Below are positions 31,420 through 43,612 of a DNA stretch of 64,000 bases, in pieces (position 1 is the stretch's first letter; each line of letters begins with the position of its first letter). Under the pieces are notes generated by a model. It had not been told where the DNA came from. It did not search any database and saw nothing but the letters and a program-made list of their open reading frames with translations. The stretch comes from Maniola hyperantus (lineage: Eukaryota; Arthropoda; Insecta; Lepidoptera; Nymphalidae): NCBI RefSeq assembly GCF_902806685.2, contig NC_048545.1, forward strand, positions 8,791,852 to 8,855,851, given 5' to 3'. Position numbers and translations under genes: made by a program.

Positions 31420-33549
31420 GTAATACGATAATACGCTGTACCCAGCTATGTAGCCAGTCTGTCCGTGACGTGAAACGGCGTGCTATAATAATCGGACGCC
31501 GAAAGCTGCGACGAAAGTCAGCGGCTACGTACGTATAGCATACGTAATATATAATATTGTATTAAGTATTAATAGTAAACGTCTTGTACTAGTAGTACGA
31601 TTCAAAAGTACTGGTAAAAGTTTAATTCTTTTTCTTTTGAAAAAAAAAAAAATATTTTATACTTACTACGTTATAATTACTTAGATAGCTGTTACCTGTA
31701 GCATATTTTCAGGGTGGTATGAACGATAAGTTAAATAGATACATAATTACATATACAATACAGGTATACTATACAGTTATATGAAAAAATACTGTGTAAA
31801 ATCAGTAAGCTGCGTAACGCTTTCCACAGATTTTATATCCCACCAACATCGTTAGAATTCGAACGTCAGACCCATTGACTTATATATTACTTCGTATGGA
31901 CAGAGTTATTGAACAAATAAAATGGCACCGACTTATTGGTGCATACCAATACAACCTCATTCATTAGTATCTTAGAGGTGGCGCTGATTTATTTGGTTTC
32001 TAAACCGTGAAAAATTTTGTTCGCTTGACCGTATCTTGTCATTTATATCGATGGTTAGAACACTTTAACGTTAAAGTAAAATAGATCTTTTTAAGTTCAA
32101 GTTCGTCCACACATTTACAACCACTCCAAGTGGTAACGTTGCGAAATGAAAATCGGTGACACTGAATTTTTGACATTAAAACAAAAACAATTAAATTTTT
32201 AGTCTGACGTTATTACTATCAACGTTGGTGAGATGTAAAATCTCATACTAAGCACACTGTACGCGTAGCTCCAGAAAGCTGTACTTTTAGTGAGCCTGCG
32301 CCCTACGTTCTGAAACAAACAGCTGGTTAGGCATAAATAATGAAAAAGTATATTATGCTGCTTTAGAAAATTGAGAAATAAATCACCTGATCCAAGTATC
32401 TCATAAATAAATGATTACTCTCATTGTCGCGGCACGTTTCTCGTGAGTACGAGTATATCACTTATGTGGCGCTCAGCGGATTTATTCGAAAGTAATTTTC
32501 GGTGAGCATCTGGCGTTGCGGTATGAGAGATTCGGCTGATCAATATTCCGAGACTCGAAGAACTGTGAAATATGTCAGTCTCTTACTCAATCCGAGGGAT
32601 ATGGACTGCATTTTTAAGGAAATCTGAAAATTTTCCAAGTCAATATTTTACGTATAAGGTAGACAACATTAGGAGCGAATATAAATCATATTATTCCATA
32701 AGTCTACTTCTTCTTAGTATTATTACGAGAAAATATAAGTCACATTGTTCCATAAGTCTATGTTTTGCTATTTTCATGATAGACAACTTACATAAAAATA
32801 TGTGTATATACGTACCATATTAGGTACATTTGGCTACCAAGACATAATAATGTTGGTGTTCAATCACGGTAGGTAGTAGTAAGACCGCAACATGTTTAGA
32901 TGGCAATAGGGGAAGCGAAGGATTCTAAAGTAGAATCCTGACTCCTGAGCATAGCGAGGACTTTAATCTACCTCGCACGAGGAAAAAAATATTTTGTACA
33001 GATATTTTTCATCACTGCCTGTAAGAAAAAAATAAAACACATACTAAAGTACGAAAACGGACCAATCTGAAGAGAAAAAGCTCAAATTCCCATGAAAACA
33101 ATGTTAAATTTTGTTCCTGGTATCCCCTAATGCCAATTTTCGAATAGGTATGATGAAAAAGGATTTTAAATACCTTATCATTAGCTTTTCAAGTATAAAA
33201 ACTGGTTTGTTAGCCGAATCAAACGGATTCTTATCGAATTATCTTTAATAAGACCTCGCCGCGACCCTTGTCTGAAATAAATAAATTCCGAGATCGAGCT
33301 ATGAAAATTTATGGCCTCCTTTATTTACTGTTACAAAGAGATTGCAAAAAATGTCAGTGCCCTTTGATATGGGGTCGTTTAAAAGTGAAAAGTAAGCAAG
33401 TAAAGCTTGTTAATTTCCCATTGGCGGAAAACTCTCCTACTTTATAATAAAGGACGGTGTTGTTTGTTCATTGTACGCAAAATATTCTCAACCTTCTCGG
33501 ACTCTCTCTCTCTCTCTGTGATGTTCATTTAGCTATCATCATGACTGAT
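31420..33549. other. No gene recognised
   Basis: AT-rich DNA with short non-coding frames only (for example 32572-32823, which has an internal ~50-bp direct repeat around AAATATAAGTCACA). No named repeat. Confidence 0.45.
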
Positions 33550-33720
33550 GAAGCCGCAATAGCTCAACAGCTAAGGAGCGGACTGAATTATACCGAAAGA
33601 TCGAAGGTTCAAACCTCACCCATTGCATACTATTGTCGTACCTACTCCTAGTAAAAGCTTTACGCTAAGTACGAGAGGAAAGGTGAATAATTATCATGAT
33701 TAACATGGTTTTCTGTAAAA
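33550..33720 (+). mobile_element. tRNA-derived SINE (family 2)
   Basis: GCAATAGCTCAACAGCTAAG head, GGTTCAAACCTC box B, ATACTATTGTCGTACCTACT body, ending near AACATGGTTTTCTG. Confidence 0.7.
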
Positions 33721-34563
33721 AAAATCATCATCATTATCAACCCATCACCAGCTCAGTACTGACTACTGAACATGGGCCTCCTCTCAGAATTCGGTTCCTG
33801 ACTTGAGTAATTTGAAGTTTATGAAAACTGAACAGATCACCCACTAGATCAGAGGTCTGATGGGAGGCTTCGTCTATAGCTAGTTACCACACTATAAGCA
33901 AAGCCATGTCAAGCGATGTTGCACTCCGGTATAAGTCATGTAGAAACCGGTAAGAGTTCAATTTTACAGATCTGGAGATCACAGTCAAGGGATAATTATT
34001 TGTCATGAATTAAAAAAAGTTCTTATAAGTATTTATAAAATTTCTTTTTGCAGCTGTCTTCTAGACTATAATACAATGCCGGGGGCATTATCAAGTAGAC
34101 GCTTATGTTCGTAGACATGAAATATCACACTTTACCTCGTAATATTGTGTTGCTTTTGTTATATGAAAATTTATTGCAATGTTAGGCTAGTAGGCGGTTA
34201 ATTTAGACAAATGACTAGGTAGGTACTTACTGTGATACTAGCTAACCCACCTTGGCTTCACTCGAGCGGAAGTGAAAATTGGCGAGAGGCAGAAAATTGT
34301 GAAAATCTGTGAGAGGGTGGAATTTCTGAAAATTCTGAAACAAGAATTTCCACATTTTTAACTGAAAGCTCCACCTAACTTAAAATATATTATTACGGAC
34401 TTTCATATAAACATTTACACCTTTTTGCTTTTGGAAGACCTTAATGCATTGCTGAAATGACCTTAGTAGAGTTTCTCAACAGAGCAGCTTAAAAATGAAC
34501 ATGAGTAAGACAAAAATCATGTCTAATGTATGTATTAGAAATAATATTAGAATAGCAAGTATT

Positions 34564-34750
34564 ATCTTCCGCGTTTAAGCAAGCGTAGTGTGGGACGCCC
34601 TCCAGCACGATGGACCGACGACATAAAGAGGCTGGCGGGAAGTGGCTGGATGAGGAAGGCTGAGGACCGGGTGTGGTGGCGCTCTTTCGGGAAGGCCTAT
34701 GTCCAACAGTGGACGTCCGCAGGCTGATGATGATGATGATGATGATGAAG
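34564..34750 (+). mobile_element. RTE-type retrotransposon 3' end with (GAT)n tail
   Basis: Reads RLSKRSVGRPPARWTDDIKR, LAGSGWMRKAEDRVWWRSFG, KAYVQQWTSAG, stop, then a (GAT)n tail at about 34727-34748. This is the extreme C-terminus of the RTE-like polyprotein plus its microsatellite tail. Confidence 0.75.
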
Positions 34751-36310
34751 TATTATCTTCACCTTGCGTCATCCTGTAACTTAAACGTAGCTTATAAACA
34801 TTCAAGGTTAAAATGAGTATTAAAATAAGATCCTTACTAAGAAATACTACAGAAGATAGAGGTACACACTGTGAATAACTTAATAGTGAATTTTCATCGG
34901 ATATCTTCGAGTCTCCTCTAAGAACGTAAGCGCCCAGGTGAAATATGTTCCAAGAAGGAATTGCAGGCTCCACTTATGTACGAGATAAGATTAGTAGCAC
35001 GGGCTATATCCATTTACATATTACAATAAAGTCTCAGATACATACAAGGTGTAACCAGAACACAAGCAAAAACGAATACAGGTGATAGGTAGTACTGATA
35101 AGGTACCACAAAAAAAAACACGAAAAATAAATAAAAAACCTGTATTTTTAAAAGTTCACAATATATTCCAATTAAAACATCTGACTTTCGCTAGAGGTCA
35201 ACGAACGGTACGTAAATAGGCCATTCAGAGTCAATGCTGCGTCGTAGGTGGGGCATTGACCTGAGTTTTGCACGCTATACATTGCGGGTTTGAAAAATTC
35301 TAAATCACTAAAACTAAAAACTACAAGATAAGGCAAATGGTTATTGGCATTGGATTATATTTAGGTAGTATAATATAATAGCCCTAAGTTTTTGCTAGCG
35401 TTCTGGTTACACCTTGTATAATAGATAAGGTGTACAAAATAAACTAGTATCAATAAGGCACAGTGTATCTCAATTTTTTTCACACCATGCTTCGAAATAA
35501 AATAATATCGCAGATGTATACATAACTAGTAGGGCGCGTAGGTGCGGTCTAGGTCAACGGGAAGTACCCTGTAGGTTTCTTGACAGACCGACAAACAGGC
35601 AGATAACAAAGTGATCCTATAAGGGTTCCGTTTTTCCTTTTGAGGTACGGAACCCTAAAAAAGGACATTGTATAAATATTTAAGAAATCGTTTTTAAAAA
35701 TAAGCAGTTTAGGACATTAATTGATGATTATAATTTGTAAAGCTTATGTAAGAAAAAATATTGTAACGATATTATGTACCTACTTAGAATTAAATCTGAT
35801 ATGAAGTAGAATTATCGGCGCTAGACAATTTAGCTTCGGGATGTAATCCCGTATTCAGATTACTCTTCCCCGACCTCAGTTCGTATCTCATAATGTATCA
35901 CTTGGTATAAACTTATAAAGACCCTTCGAATTGAGCGCGGACTCATAGGATGAACGCAAGCGAACGCAGTTTTGTAAGTTTTCTATAAATACGATGAAAA
36001 AAATATATGGACATGTAAATATGGATAGGCTATAACAAAGAACTACATTATTTGAGAAAAGGATCTCATCAAACACATAACCCCTCCTTTGGGCTTCGCC
36101 GCAGTTGGGTAAAGCGGGTTTCACTTTAATACCCTGGTGGCTCTTTGATAATGCAGAGCAAAATACTGCCATGATACCTTGCTAGTTCCTATACTGTATC
36201 ATCATAATTCATAATCATTATGATCATAACCCATGGCCGGCCTACTACTGAGAACAGGTTGCCTCTCAACGAAACCCCACACTATAGGGGAGACGAGAAA
36301 AAAAATTCAT
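34751..36310. other. No gene recognised apart from the short repeat at 35552
   Basis: 35040-35420 contains GGTGTAACCAGAACACAAGC near the start and GTTCTGGTTACACCTTGTAT near the end. These are inverted and suggest the ends of an old TIR element. Confidence 0.4.
35552..35657 (-). repeat. AGGGTTCCGTACC-family repeat, one end
   Basis: GGTCAACGGGAAGTACCCTG through TTTTGAGGTACGGAACCCTA; only about 105 bp present. Confidence 0.72.
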
Positions 36311-36324
36311 CCCCACTTTACATG

Positions 36325-36550
36325 TAGGGGAACCCTAAAAAATATTTATCACAATTATTTTATTTCACCACTTTGTCGGCGTGATTAATATATTATATTT
36401 ATACCCCCTGCCAAATTACAGATTTCTAGCACTAATAGTCTCTGAGATTAACCGAGGACGAACGGACGGACGAACGGACGGACGGACGGACAGACGGACG
36501 GACATGGCGAAACTATTAGGGTTCTTTGTTTACTATGGAACCCAAAAATA
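36325..36550 (-). repeat. Interspersed repeat with (GGAC)n tract
   Basis: CCCCTGCCAAATTACAGATT, then GGACGGAC repeats at 36458-36503 and ATTAGGGTTCTTTGTTTACT. A relative of the CTGT/GGAC-bearing repeats; class unknown. Confidence 0.55.
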
Positions 36551-37019
36551 CTTCAAACAGAAAAAGAATTGTAAAAAAACAAAGACCCCTATGGTATTTG
36601 TTTTTTCAAAATGCCAGAAACAGGAAACATTAATAAAATAATCTGGAAAACATAAATAACATCGCTATTCCTTTGCCTCAAAGCTTAGTCTTAACGTTGG
36701 AGTTGTTTAGACTTCGTCCTCTAGCATTTGTTTTCCGCTCAAATACTGGCAAACGGAACTATGAATTCATTAACTAAAACTGGAATTTAATCTCTTTGCT
36801 GTATGTTCTATTCACATTAAAGTTACTTCACAGAATTTGAATTTCTATTCAAATATTAAGTGTGTCTACACATATACGAAATAAAATATCTATAATATGA
36901 CCTTATTCATCAGTAATTTCAAGCATTCTACACGTCTTTTAACAAAAACCACTCTTGTAAAGTCAAAGTCAAAGTCAAATAATTTATTCAAAGTAGGTAC
37001 TATTGCACCTAAGCCAGGA

Positions 37020-37115
37020 TATAGCCTAAGTTAAGACGTCAGTCAGCTCCAATTCGGGGAGTCAGGGGTTCGATCTCGGACACGCCCCTCTTACTTTTCG
37101 GAGATATTATAATGA
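37020..37115 (+). mobile_element. tRNA-derived SINE head (family 1)
   Basis: GACGTCAGTCAGCTCCAATT and box B GGTTCGATCTC are present; the SINE body after the head is replaced by other repeat sequence. Confidence 0.6.
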
Positions 37116-37179
37116 GTTGGTCGGTGAGTCCGGACTTTTCTTTTAATTGTAAGAGATCATGAGTGAATAGGTATCTTCT

Positions 37180-37255
37180 AGGCCTCTCTTAAGCTGCATC
37201 ATCACTTGCCAGCAGGTATGATTGCAGCCAACCGTATGGCAAATATTCTTTAAAA
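37180..37255 (+). repeat. Retroposon 3'-end repeat fragment
   Basis: AAGCTGCATCATCACTTGCC, AGCAGGTATGATTGCAGCCA and an A-rich end; same family as the copy before exon B. Confidence 0.45.
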
Positions 37256-37659
37256 AAAAAAGAATATCAGCCACGTTTATCATGACTAACACTCCCCTTT
37301 CCCCTCCAACTTAGCTTGTGCTTGACTCATAGAGTTATGATACTGGCTTGACTTCATGAAATTGATCGAGTTGAATTCGAATGTTTTGGAAACATTTTTG
37401 AAGAGAATTTCGAATGTTTTTCGAGAACATAATTATTTGTGATTGTTTGGCCACTCAAAATGTCATTTGTATGACAAAGACAGAAAACTCCGTGGATAGA
37501 GAATAGGAGTAGGGACAGCAGCTTAACTTTTGCCATCGTAATTTTTTGGTCGTCGTAATTTTATTCGGTAGCACTAAAATAAAAGTGGCCATACTAAAGT
37601 TATCGGTACTTGGAAACAACATTGTGATATACTGAGTCAGTTTCATGAATCAGTGGGCT

Positions 37660-37920
37660 CTTCGCAGGCGGGGGTTTGTATTCAGTTTGGCGGATGACGA
37701 TAACCTTAATGTAAGCGCCGTCACGGCTGGCGGTCCCGAGAAGGATCGCCTTTGTCGTGGTCCCTTCCGCGCGCCCCATTCTTTCTCTTTATACCGTTTC
37801 TCACTTGAGTAATTCGAGGACAATAAACATTTATTGTGGTTGTCTATTTGACAAACGGCAAAGAAATATCGAATGAGAGTTTCCATATTTAGTTGAGGTT
37901 TCCTCATTCACAAAGGGATA
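37660..37920. repeat. Local interspersed repeat pair, first copy
   Basis: CAGTTTGGCGGATGACGATA recurs as CAGTTTGGTAGACTACGATA at about 38942. ATATCGAATGAGAGTTTCCA recurs at about 38443. Class unknown. Confidence 0.45.
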
Positions 37921-37997
37921 ATTATTTAAGATGACTGCATATTATTAGCGAACTGCAAGAGCCGTGTGGCTCGCTAATTTGCGTTAAGCAGTGGGAG

Positions 37998-38260
37998 CCT
38001 AGTAGTATAAGACCGCGGCCTCCTATTCAGCGCATCCAAGGTTTGATCCTGTGCACGCATTCTAACTTTGAGGAGTTATGTGCTTTAACGGTGAAGGAAA
38101 ATATTGAGAGAAAATCTGCATATCTGACAGTTCTTTCTAAAGTTTTTAAAGGTATGTGAAGTCCACCAATCCGCAATTGACCCGCGTGGTGGACTATGGC
38201 CTAAACCCTTTTTAATTCCAAAGAAGACCCGCACTCAGTACTGGGCCGGAGATGGGTTAA
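37998..38260 (+). mobile_element. tRNA-derived SINE (family 1), diverged
   Basis: GAGCCTAGTAGTATAAGACC head, degenerate box B GGTTTGATCC, then AACGGTGAAGGAAAATATTG and CCGCGTGGTGGACTATGGCC. Confidence 0.65.
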
Positions 38261-38429
38261 AATGATGTTGGAAGTTCCAGCTGACGCGAGCGTTCTTCGT
38301 ATTTCTTTAGTAGGTATGCCCAATATGATCGAAGTGTACATTATGTCGGACGTCATCCTTTGCGGACGTGCGCTGCGGCTGTAATAGAAATGGTAATATG
38401 TGGTCATCTTCATTAGGCTGTTTTACTTG

Positions 38430-39070
38430 ACAGACTTAAGAGATATCGAATGAGAGTGCCTAAATTTGATTGAAGCTTGATTCACAAAGGAACTACAAAC
38501 GACTTCGTTGTATATACCTAGTACCTGAACTCAATTTATTGGCTTTGACTGTTCAAATCAATGCTATTGGGATTCCATTGCACATGTTGTACACTCAGAT
38601 GAATTCATCTGAGGTTGTACATTAAATTAAAACTTGAAATTCACTCAATACACACTCACCACCAGGTAAGATTGCAGTCAAGGGCTAACTTGTATCTGAA
38701 TAAAAAAGGGCAATTTATAATTTTTAAATTGACTATTTTGTGGTCTGGTAGATTCCTACCTACCCATAAAATGTGCTGTTAAGCATTTCAGCGAAACGTT
38801 AGTCACTTTCATCTAAAATAAATATTTATGATACAAAATATTAGGCTTAGAAGTATGTATTATCATAAACACATTCCTACACAAACATAAGAAGCGCAAA
38901 ACAAAATAATATGTAAGTCACGAGATCCTGCATTTTGTATTCAGTTTGGTAGACTACGATAACTTTAATCGGAGTGAAGTGTCACCTTGAGTGGCTTTCA
39001 AAGAAAGAACCTTTGTGTAGGGTTGGGTACTCTGACGACTTATTCTTTCCTTTAAGTTTTTCCCTATTGT
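38430..39070. repeat. Local interspersed repeat pair, second copy (in pieces)
   Basis: ATATCGAATGAGAGTGCCTA at about 38443 and GTAGACTACGATAACTTTAA at about 38949 match parts of 37660-37920; between them is unassigned sequence and the short retroposon end at 38650. Confidence 0.4.
38650..38707 (+). repeat. Retroposon 3'-end repeat fragment
   Basis: CACCACCAGGTAAGATTGCA, GTCAAGGGCTAACTTGTATC and TGAATAAAAAAGGG. Confidence 0.5.
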
Positions 39071-39079
39071 TATGGAGTA

Positions 39080-39870
39080 AACGTAAATTTTGCTACTTTA
39101 CGAAGCTTTTCCTGGGGTTCATGTGAATATATCGTAATATCACACAGGAGACTTTTTGTATAAAAACATTGTAATACTACTGCAAGTGAACTATGAGTAC
39201 GCACTGTTAAATAAAGTTTTATTTTGTTGGTAATCTTAAACCTTATGATATATTATATTACGTATATTTTAAAAGCTAAATAAATGCATAGCGTGATGAC
39301 GACATCACTAAATACGTCATAATCACATAGAAAAATTAACAAAGTGTAAAAACTTCTTATAGTTGCATGTTGTATTACAGAAGTTGTTGTATGTCATCTT
39401 AAGATCACATAAGTAGGTACTGCACTGGGTACTAAACACATTTATACGTAACTTTTCAACACATCGATGTTCTCTATTATCTATTAACCTTATCAATACG
39501 ACATCAGATTGATGGTTAGAAACTGATATTTTATTCCAGTCAAACTGTGGCAAACAACTTTTAGTCGTGCGACATGTTCTTATTGTGATCTCACACTTAG
39601 GTTAAGGCGAAAACCTACTCGGTTTGATGGATGGTGATCGAAGACCTCGTAGATCATATTGCACGTAGTTGGTCATTTAGTTTTGCGATTGATCGTCACC
39701 ATTGGACACGAAGATTGAAAAATGATTTTCAGACTTCAGACCAGACAGTAGGTATATTAAAATTATTATTACGACCTAAATCTGTTTAATTACGCTAAAG
39801 AAAACTATAACCAGTTTTCTATATAAGCATTGCTAAAGCATTTGGACTTCAAAATAAAATATAATGACCA
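39080..39870. other. No gene recognised
   Basis: AT-rich. The minus-strand frame at 39323-39553 has no motif. Confidence 0.5.
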
Positions 39871-39879
39871 ACAACTTCG

Positions 39880-39975
39880 TGTAATGCCGGCAACGCATTG
39901 GCAGTTCCTTTGGTGCTGCAAATGTTCCTGCGTGGCGTGTTGTTTGCTCGCTATTTTTATTTTATATAAAAAATT
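39880..39975 (+). repeat. SINE/LINE 3'-end fragment
   Basis: ATGCCGGCAACGCATTGGCA, GTGCTGCAAATGTTCCTGCG and TTTGCTCGCTATTTTTATTT resemble a common lepidopteran retroposon 3' end. Confidence 0.5.
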
Positions 39976-40320
39976 AGGTATCATCACCACCATCATTATC
40001 TTATACGTTTAAACCTTGTGCGTTTTTAATGTGAATAAGAAGACAAAATAGAAATAAATTGAACTGTAATTGGAATTTAAAAAATATTAAAGGTAAGTAT
40101 GTAAAGTACTTATAGGTCTATGCTTATCCGTCGTTCCTATTTCTATCAATGCAATCCGCCCTGTCTGCTATCTAAATTGATGTGATTAGCGTGTTCAGTC
40201 GACCGAGACAAATCTAATAATTGCTCAATGAATGCATTCAATTTCATAATCGGACTTCGGTGCCAATGAACTTAAGTATTATTATTAGTAATAACTTTTA
40301 ATTACATATTTAAACGTAAA

Positions 40321-40544
40321 TCTAAATAATATATAAAAGGAAAAGGTGACTGACTGACTGACTGACTCACTGACTGACTGTTCTATCAACGCACAGCTGA
40401 AACTACTGGACGGATTGGTCTGAAATTTGGCATGCAGATAGCTATTATGACGTAGGCATCCGCTAAGAAAGGATTTTTGGAAGGGGGAAATAGGGGTTTG
40501 AAATTTGTGTAGTCCACGCGGGCGAAGTCGCAGGCATAAGCTAG
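40321..40544 (+). mobile_element. Mini-Helitron, second family
   Basis: Same family as 14402-14623. It starts A|TCTAAATAATATATAAAAGG, has a GACT run and ends GGCATAAGCTAG|T. Confidence 0.82.
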
Positions 40545-40763
40545 TATCTAATATTTTATTATTAGAAACGAGTTAAAATACAATCTTTTGAGGTGGATGC
40601 ACCGAATGCCTTAATTTTGAGATTGAAATTGAAAAAAGTATTCATACCTAATTTTATAATAGTAAGGTAGGTATTTTAGTGAACCAAAAAAGCCTGTAAA
40701 AAGATTCGAGTAAGCGCTAGACAAAAGCTGCAATTTTGTAAGATTTTCCTATACGTATCTGTG

Positions 40764-40884
40764 AAGTGCGGGTGCGTGTGTGTACCTATGTGAGTGTTTG
40801 TCGTGTAGTGTGTGTGCGTGAATGTGTCCGTGCGTGCATGTGTGCGTACTGCGTACTTGCGCGTGCGTGTACGTGTGCATGTTG
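40764..40884 (+). repeat. GT/GC-rich alternating purine-pyrimidine tract
   Basis: About 120 bp built from TGTGTGCG, GTGCGTGCATGTGTGCG and similar strings. Imperfect, so older than a pure (GT)n. Confidence 0.85.
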
Positions 40885-41065
40885 ATTTTGAAACCACAAC
40901 CGAAGTGCAGGTAGGTACAGTCAGTTTCTCAGATTCTGTCTGCACTCTGCAGTCGTGATGTGCAAACATTGCTTTGTAAATAAGTTAAGTAGCTATATTA
41001 TATTACGGATTTCAGGTCAAAGTGTAATTATTTTTTACATTATTAGTTTACATTTTTATGTTATA

Positions 41066-41305
41066 CTAGCTTATGCTCGCGACTTCGTCCGCGTAGACTA
41101 CACAAATTTCAAACCTCTATTTCACCCTCTTAGGGGTTGAATTTTCAAAAATCCTTTCTTAGCGGATGCCTACATCATAATAGCTATCTGAATGCCAAAT
41201 TTCAGCCCGATCCGTCCAGCAGTTTGAGCTGTGCGTTGATAGATCAGTCAGTCAGTCAGTCAGTCAGTCAGTCAGTCAGTCACATTTTCCTTTTATATAT
41301 TTAGA
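41066..41305 (-). mobile_element. Mini-Helitron, second family (tandem copy 1)
   Basis: Minus-strand copy: CTAG end at 41066-41069, GACT/CAGT run at 41247-41280, 5' TC at 41305. Its 5' end touches the CTAG of the next copy with no base between. Confidence 0.82.
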
Positions 41306-41496
41306 CTAGCTTATGCTCACGACTTCGCCGCGACCCCCTTAGGGGTTGAATTTTTAAAAATCCTTTCTTAGCGTATGCCTACGTCATAATAGCTATCTGC
41401 ATGCAAAATTTTAGTCTAATTTTTCCAGTAGTTTGAGCTGTGCGTTGATAGATCAGTCAGTCAGTTAGTCAGTCATCTTTTCTTCTTATATATTTA
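41306..41496 (-). mobile_element. Mini-Helitron, second family (tandem copy 2)
   Basis: The CTAG end is at 41306-41309, directly joined to copy 1. It is more diverged than copy 1 and its 5' end (TATATTTAATAAAG) has lost the TC. Confidence 0.75.
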
Positions 41497-41862
41497 ATAA
41501 AGAAACAAGTAATAATAGAAGTACTTACGTAGGTACGTATTGGTAAACAAGTAGGATTACAGTGAAACAGTTTTATACCCTGTAACCGTACCAGTGATGC
41601 GCGGATGGTCAAACACAGAAAACCTTTGAAAAAATGTAAGCTGATTTACCGTGCCCCGGCCCACTCGGCCGGCAAATAAAGGCGACCAGACAAATGTTCG
41701 CAAATTGACTCCACGTTATCCACAGTACCTACCTACTTTACCATTATTTTTGTTTGAGATTTTTTATATGAGAACAAAGAAATTCCAATTTAAATTATAA
41801 GTAATTAGGGACTTTTTAGCAATACAGTCGCGTCGTAAATATCTCGAACGAAATTCTGCTGC

Positions 41863-42035
41863 GCGATTGCGGTAGAATGACAGCTACAATGTCACGATCG
41901 CAATCACCTCTGATTGGTTGACGTTCGTTCACTATCAATGGCTACAATGCATTGTTGCACCAAGAATCGCACAAATTCAGCCAATCACAACAATTGAGAT
42001 TGTACTTAATAATGATTGATGCAGGTTTTACGAAA
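41863..42035 (-). repeat. ~180-bp interspersed repeat (CCAATCAGA family)
   Basis: GACAGCTACAATGTCACGAT, CACAAATTCAGCCAATCACA and GATTGATGCAGGTTTTACGA. Confidence 0.65.
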
Positions 42036-42129
42036 ACGACTCGCGAGAGTACCACAGAATTGTGGGCAAATGTACAGGGCCAGCGACGCAGCGCTACTGT
42101 ATCGCGAGTCGCGACACGGAACATCAATT

Positions 42130-42305
42130 CAAAACAAGGAATAATCCACGCACGGAAAACGCAGCGTTGTCTATTAGGTAGATAGACGGCATCAAACGAG
42201 TAGCAAAGAGCCGCTGGATTCATGCGGCAAAAGACCGTGATGTGTGGAAATTTTTACAAGAATATTTAGCAGTTGATGTCTATCGGTTGACGATGATGAT
42301 GATAA
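42130..42305 (+). mobile_element. Degenerate RTE-type 3' end
   Basis: The stretch gives IDGIKRVAKSRWIHAAKDRD, VWKF and then a GATGATGATGAT tail, a worn version of the RTE C-terminus. Confidence 0.55.
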
Positions 42306-42372
42306 AATCCATGCGGATGCAGTCGCATTAAAACCCCAATAGATCATTCTCAACTTATCATTCTATTACTTA

Positions 42373-42588
42373 CTAGCTGATGCCCGCGACTTCGTCCGCG
42401 TGGATTTATGTTTTTGAAAATTCCGTGAGAACTCTTTAATTTTCCGGGATAAAAAGTAGCCTATGTCAAAAAGTCAAAACTATAAGTACCCATGCAAAAA
42501 ATCACGTCGATCCGTTGCTCCGTTTCGACGTGATTGAAGGACAAACCAACAAACAAACACACTTTCGCATTTATAATAGGGGTAGTGA
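42373..42588 (-). mobile_element. Mini-Helitron, first family
   Basis: Minus-strand copy: CTAGCTGATGCCCGCGACTT at the left end, AAACAAACACACTTTCGCAT at the right. Confidence 0.78.
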
Positions 42589-43229
42589 TTGACAGAGAAG
42601 CTTAGAATAAATTTTCATGTATTAAATTTAAAATGGCTTTCTAAAAGGCTAGCATAATGATCTCTTGATTAAAGAGCTTTGGTTGCTGTCTAAATAAAGC
42701 CAAGATTACAAGTTAACCTCATGTTAGCCGGAAGCCCCAAAGATAAAGCATCTGTGGAAAATCGAGTCCGAGGAGGGTACACTAATGTAATCCCTCTTTA
42801 GCAAAAACGTTTCGTTCCAAAAACTGATCTCTATTGTTGCGACCTTTGTTTTTCAACAATGTTTGCAGTTAAGGTTAAATATAAGTCCCGCAAATTGCTA
42901 TTGCGCTGGAACCATGTCTCATTAACATCAAAATGACGTCATTTGACGTATATTTAAGTTAAAATATACCATCAGCTCGAAACTTCAGTCTAGTGCTGAC
43001 GTCACTAAAATGGCGACCAAGCGCATTATCAATTTGCGGGACTTATACCTCAAACGATAATAAGCATAACATTTGGACGACCTTCCTCGCGCAGTGGTGA
43101 GTGCTGTGACATGGTCTTATGAAAAGAAGGTCCCTGGTTAATTTTCCAGAAAAAGAGGATAAATATCTGCTTGAAAAATGCACGAGCAATGCGACGAGCA
43201 GAGCGGCAAGCGAAGCGACGCGACGCGTA

Positions 43230-43378
43230 CGCGACAGGTCGAAATGGCAATCGGGGAGGGTACGCCCCACACACCCGCACAGCCTCCGCGGCAACCTGGT
43301 ACGGGTGAGCGCGGGTGACGTGCGGGTGTGCGGGGCGTTCCCCCGCCTTATACCCCGATTGCCATCTCGACCTATCGC
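43230..43378. mobile_element. GC-rich fold-back MITE, complete
   Basis: GTACGCGACAGGTCGAAATG at the left, CGATTGCCATCTCGACCTAT at the right, with a GTGCGGGTGTGCGGGGCGTT centre. Confidence 0.78.
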
Positions 43379-43444
43379 TTACTACCTACACCAGTCGTAG
43401 CGAAATGTTTATGAACTACCGATACCTACCTCTTCTTAAAGTCG

Positions 43445-43612
43445 TACTAGCTCGTAGATTTCCTGGAATATAAAGTAGCCTATGTCACTCTCCAGGTCTT
43501 AAACTATACCCATGCAAAAAATCACGTTGGTTGCAACGTGATTGAAGGACAAACCAATAAACCAACAAACCAAACAAACAAAAACACTTTTCCATTTATA
43601 ATGTGGGTACTC
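43445..43612 (-). mobile_element. Mini-Helitron, first family, partial
   Basis: Contains AAAGTAGCCTATGTCACTCT and AACGTGATTGAAGGACAAAC, then AAACAAACAAAAACACTTTT. The CTAG terminus is decayed (ACTAGCTCGTAG). Confidence 0.65.

Noticed and set aside
40676..40969. Thr/His-rich minus-strand frame
   Set aside because: It reads through the alternating GT/AC tract; low complexity, not a gene.
43043..43400. Overlapping frames on both strands, rich in Arg, Ala and Pro
   Set aside because: They lie in a GC-rich fold-back MITE; the frames come from palindromic GC-rich sequence, as at 54.2 and 15.7 kb.
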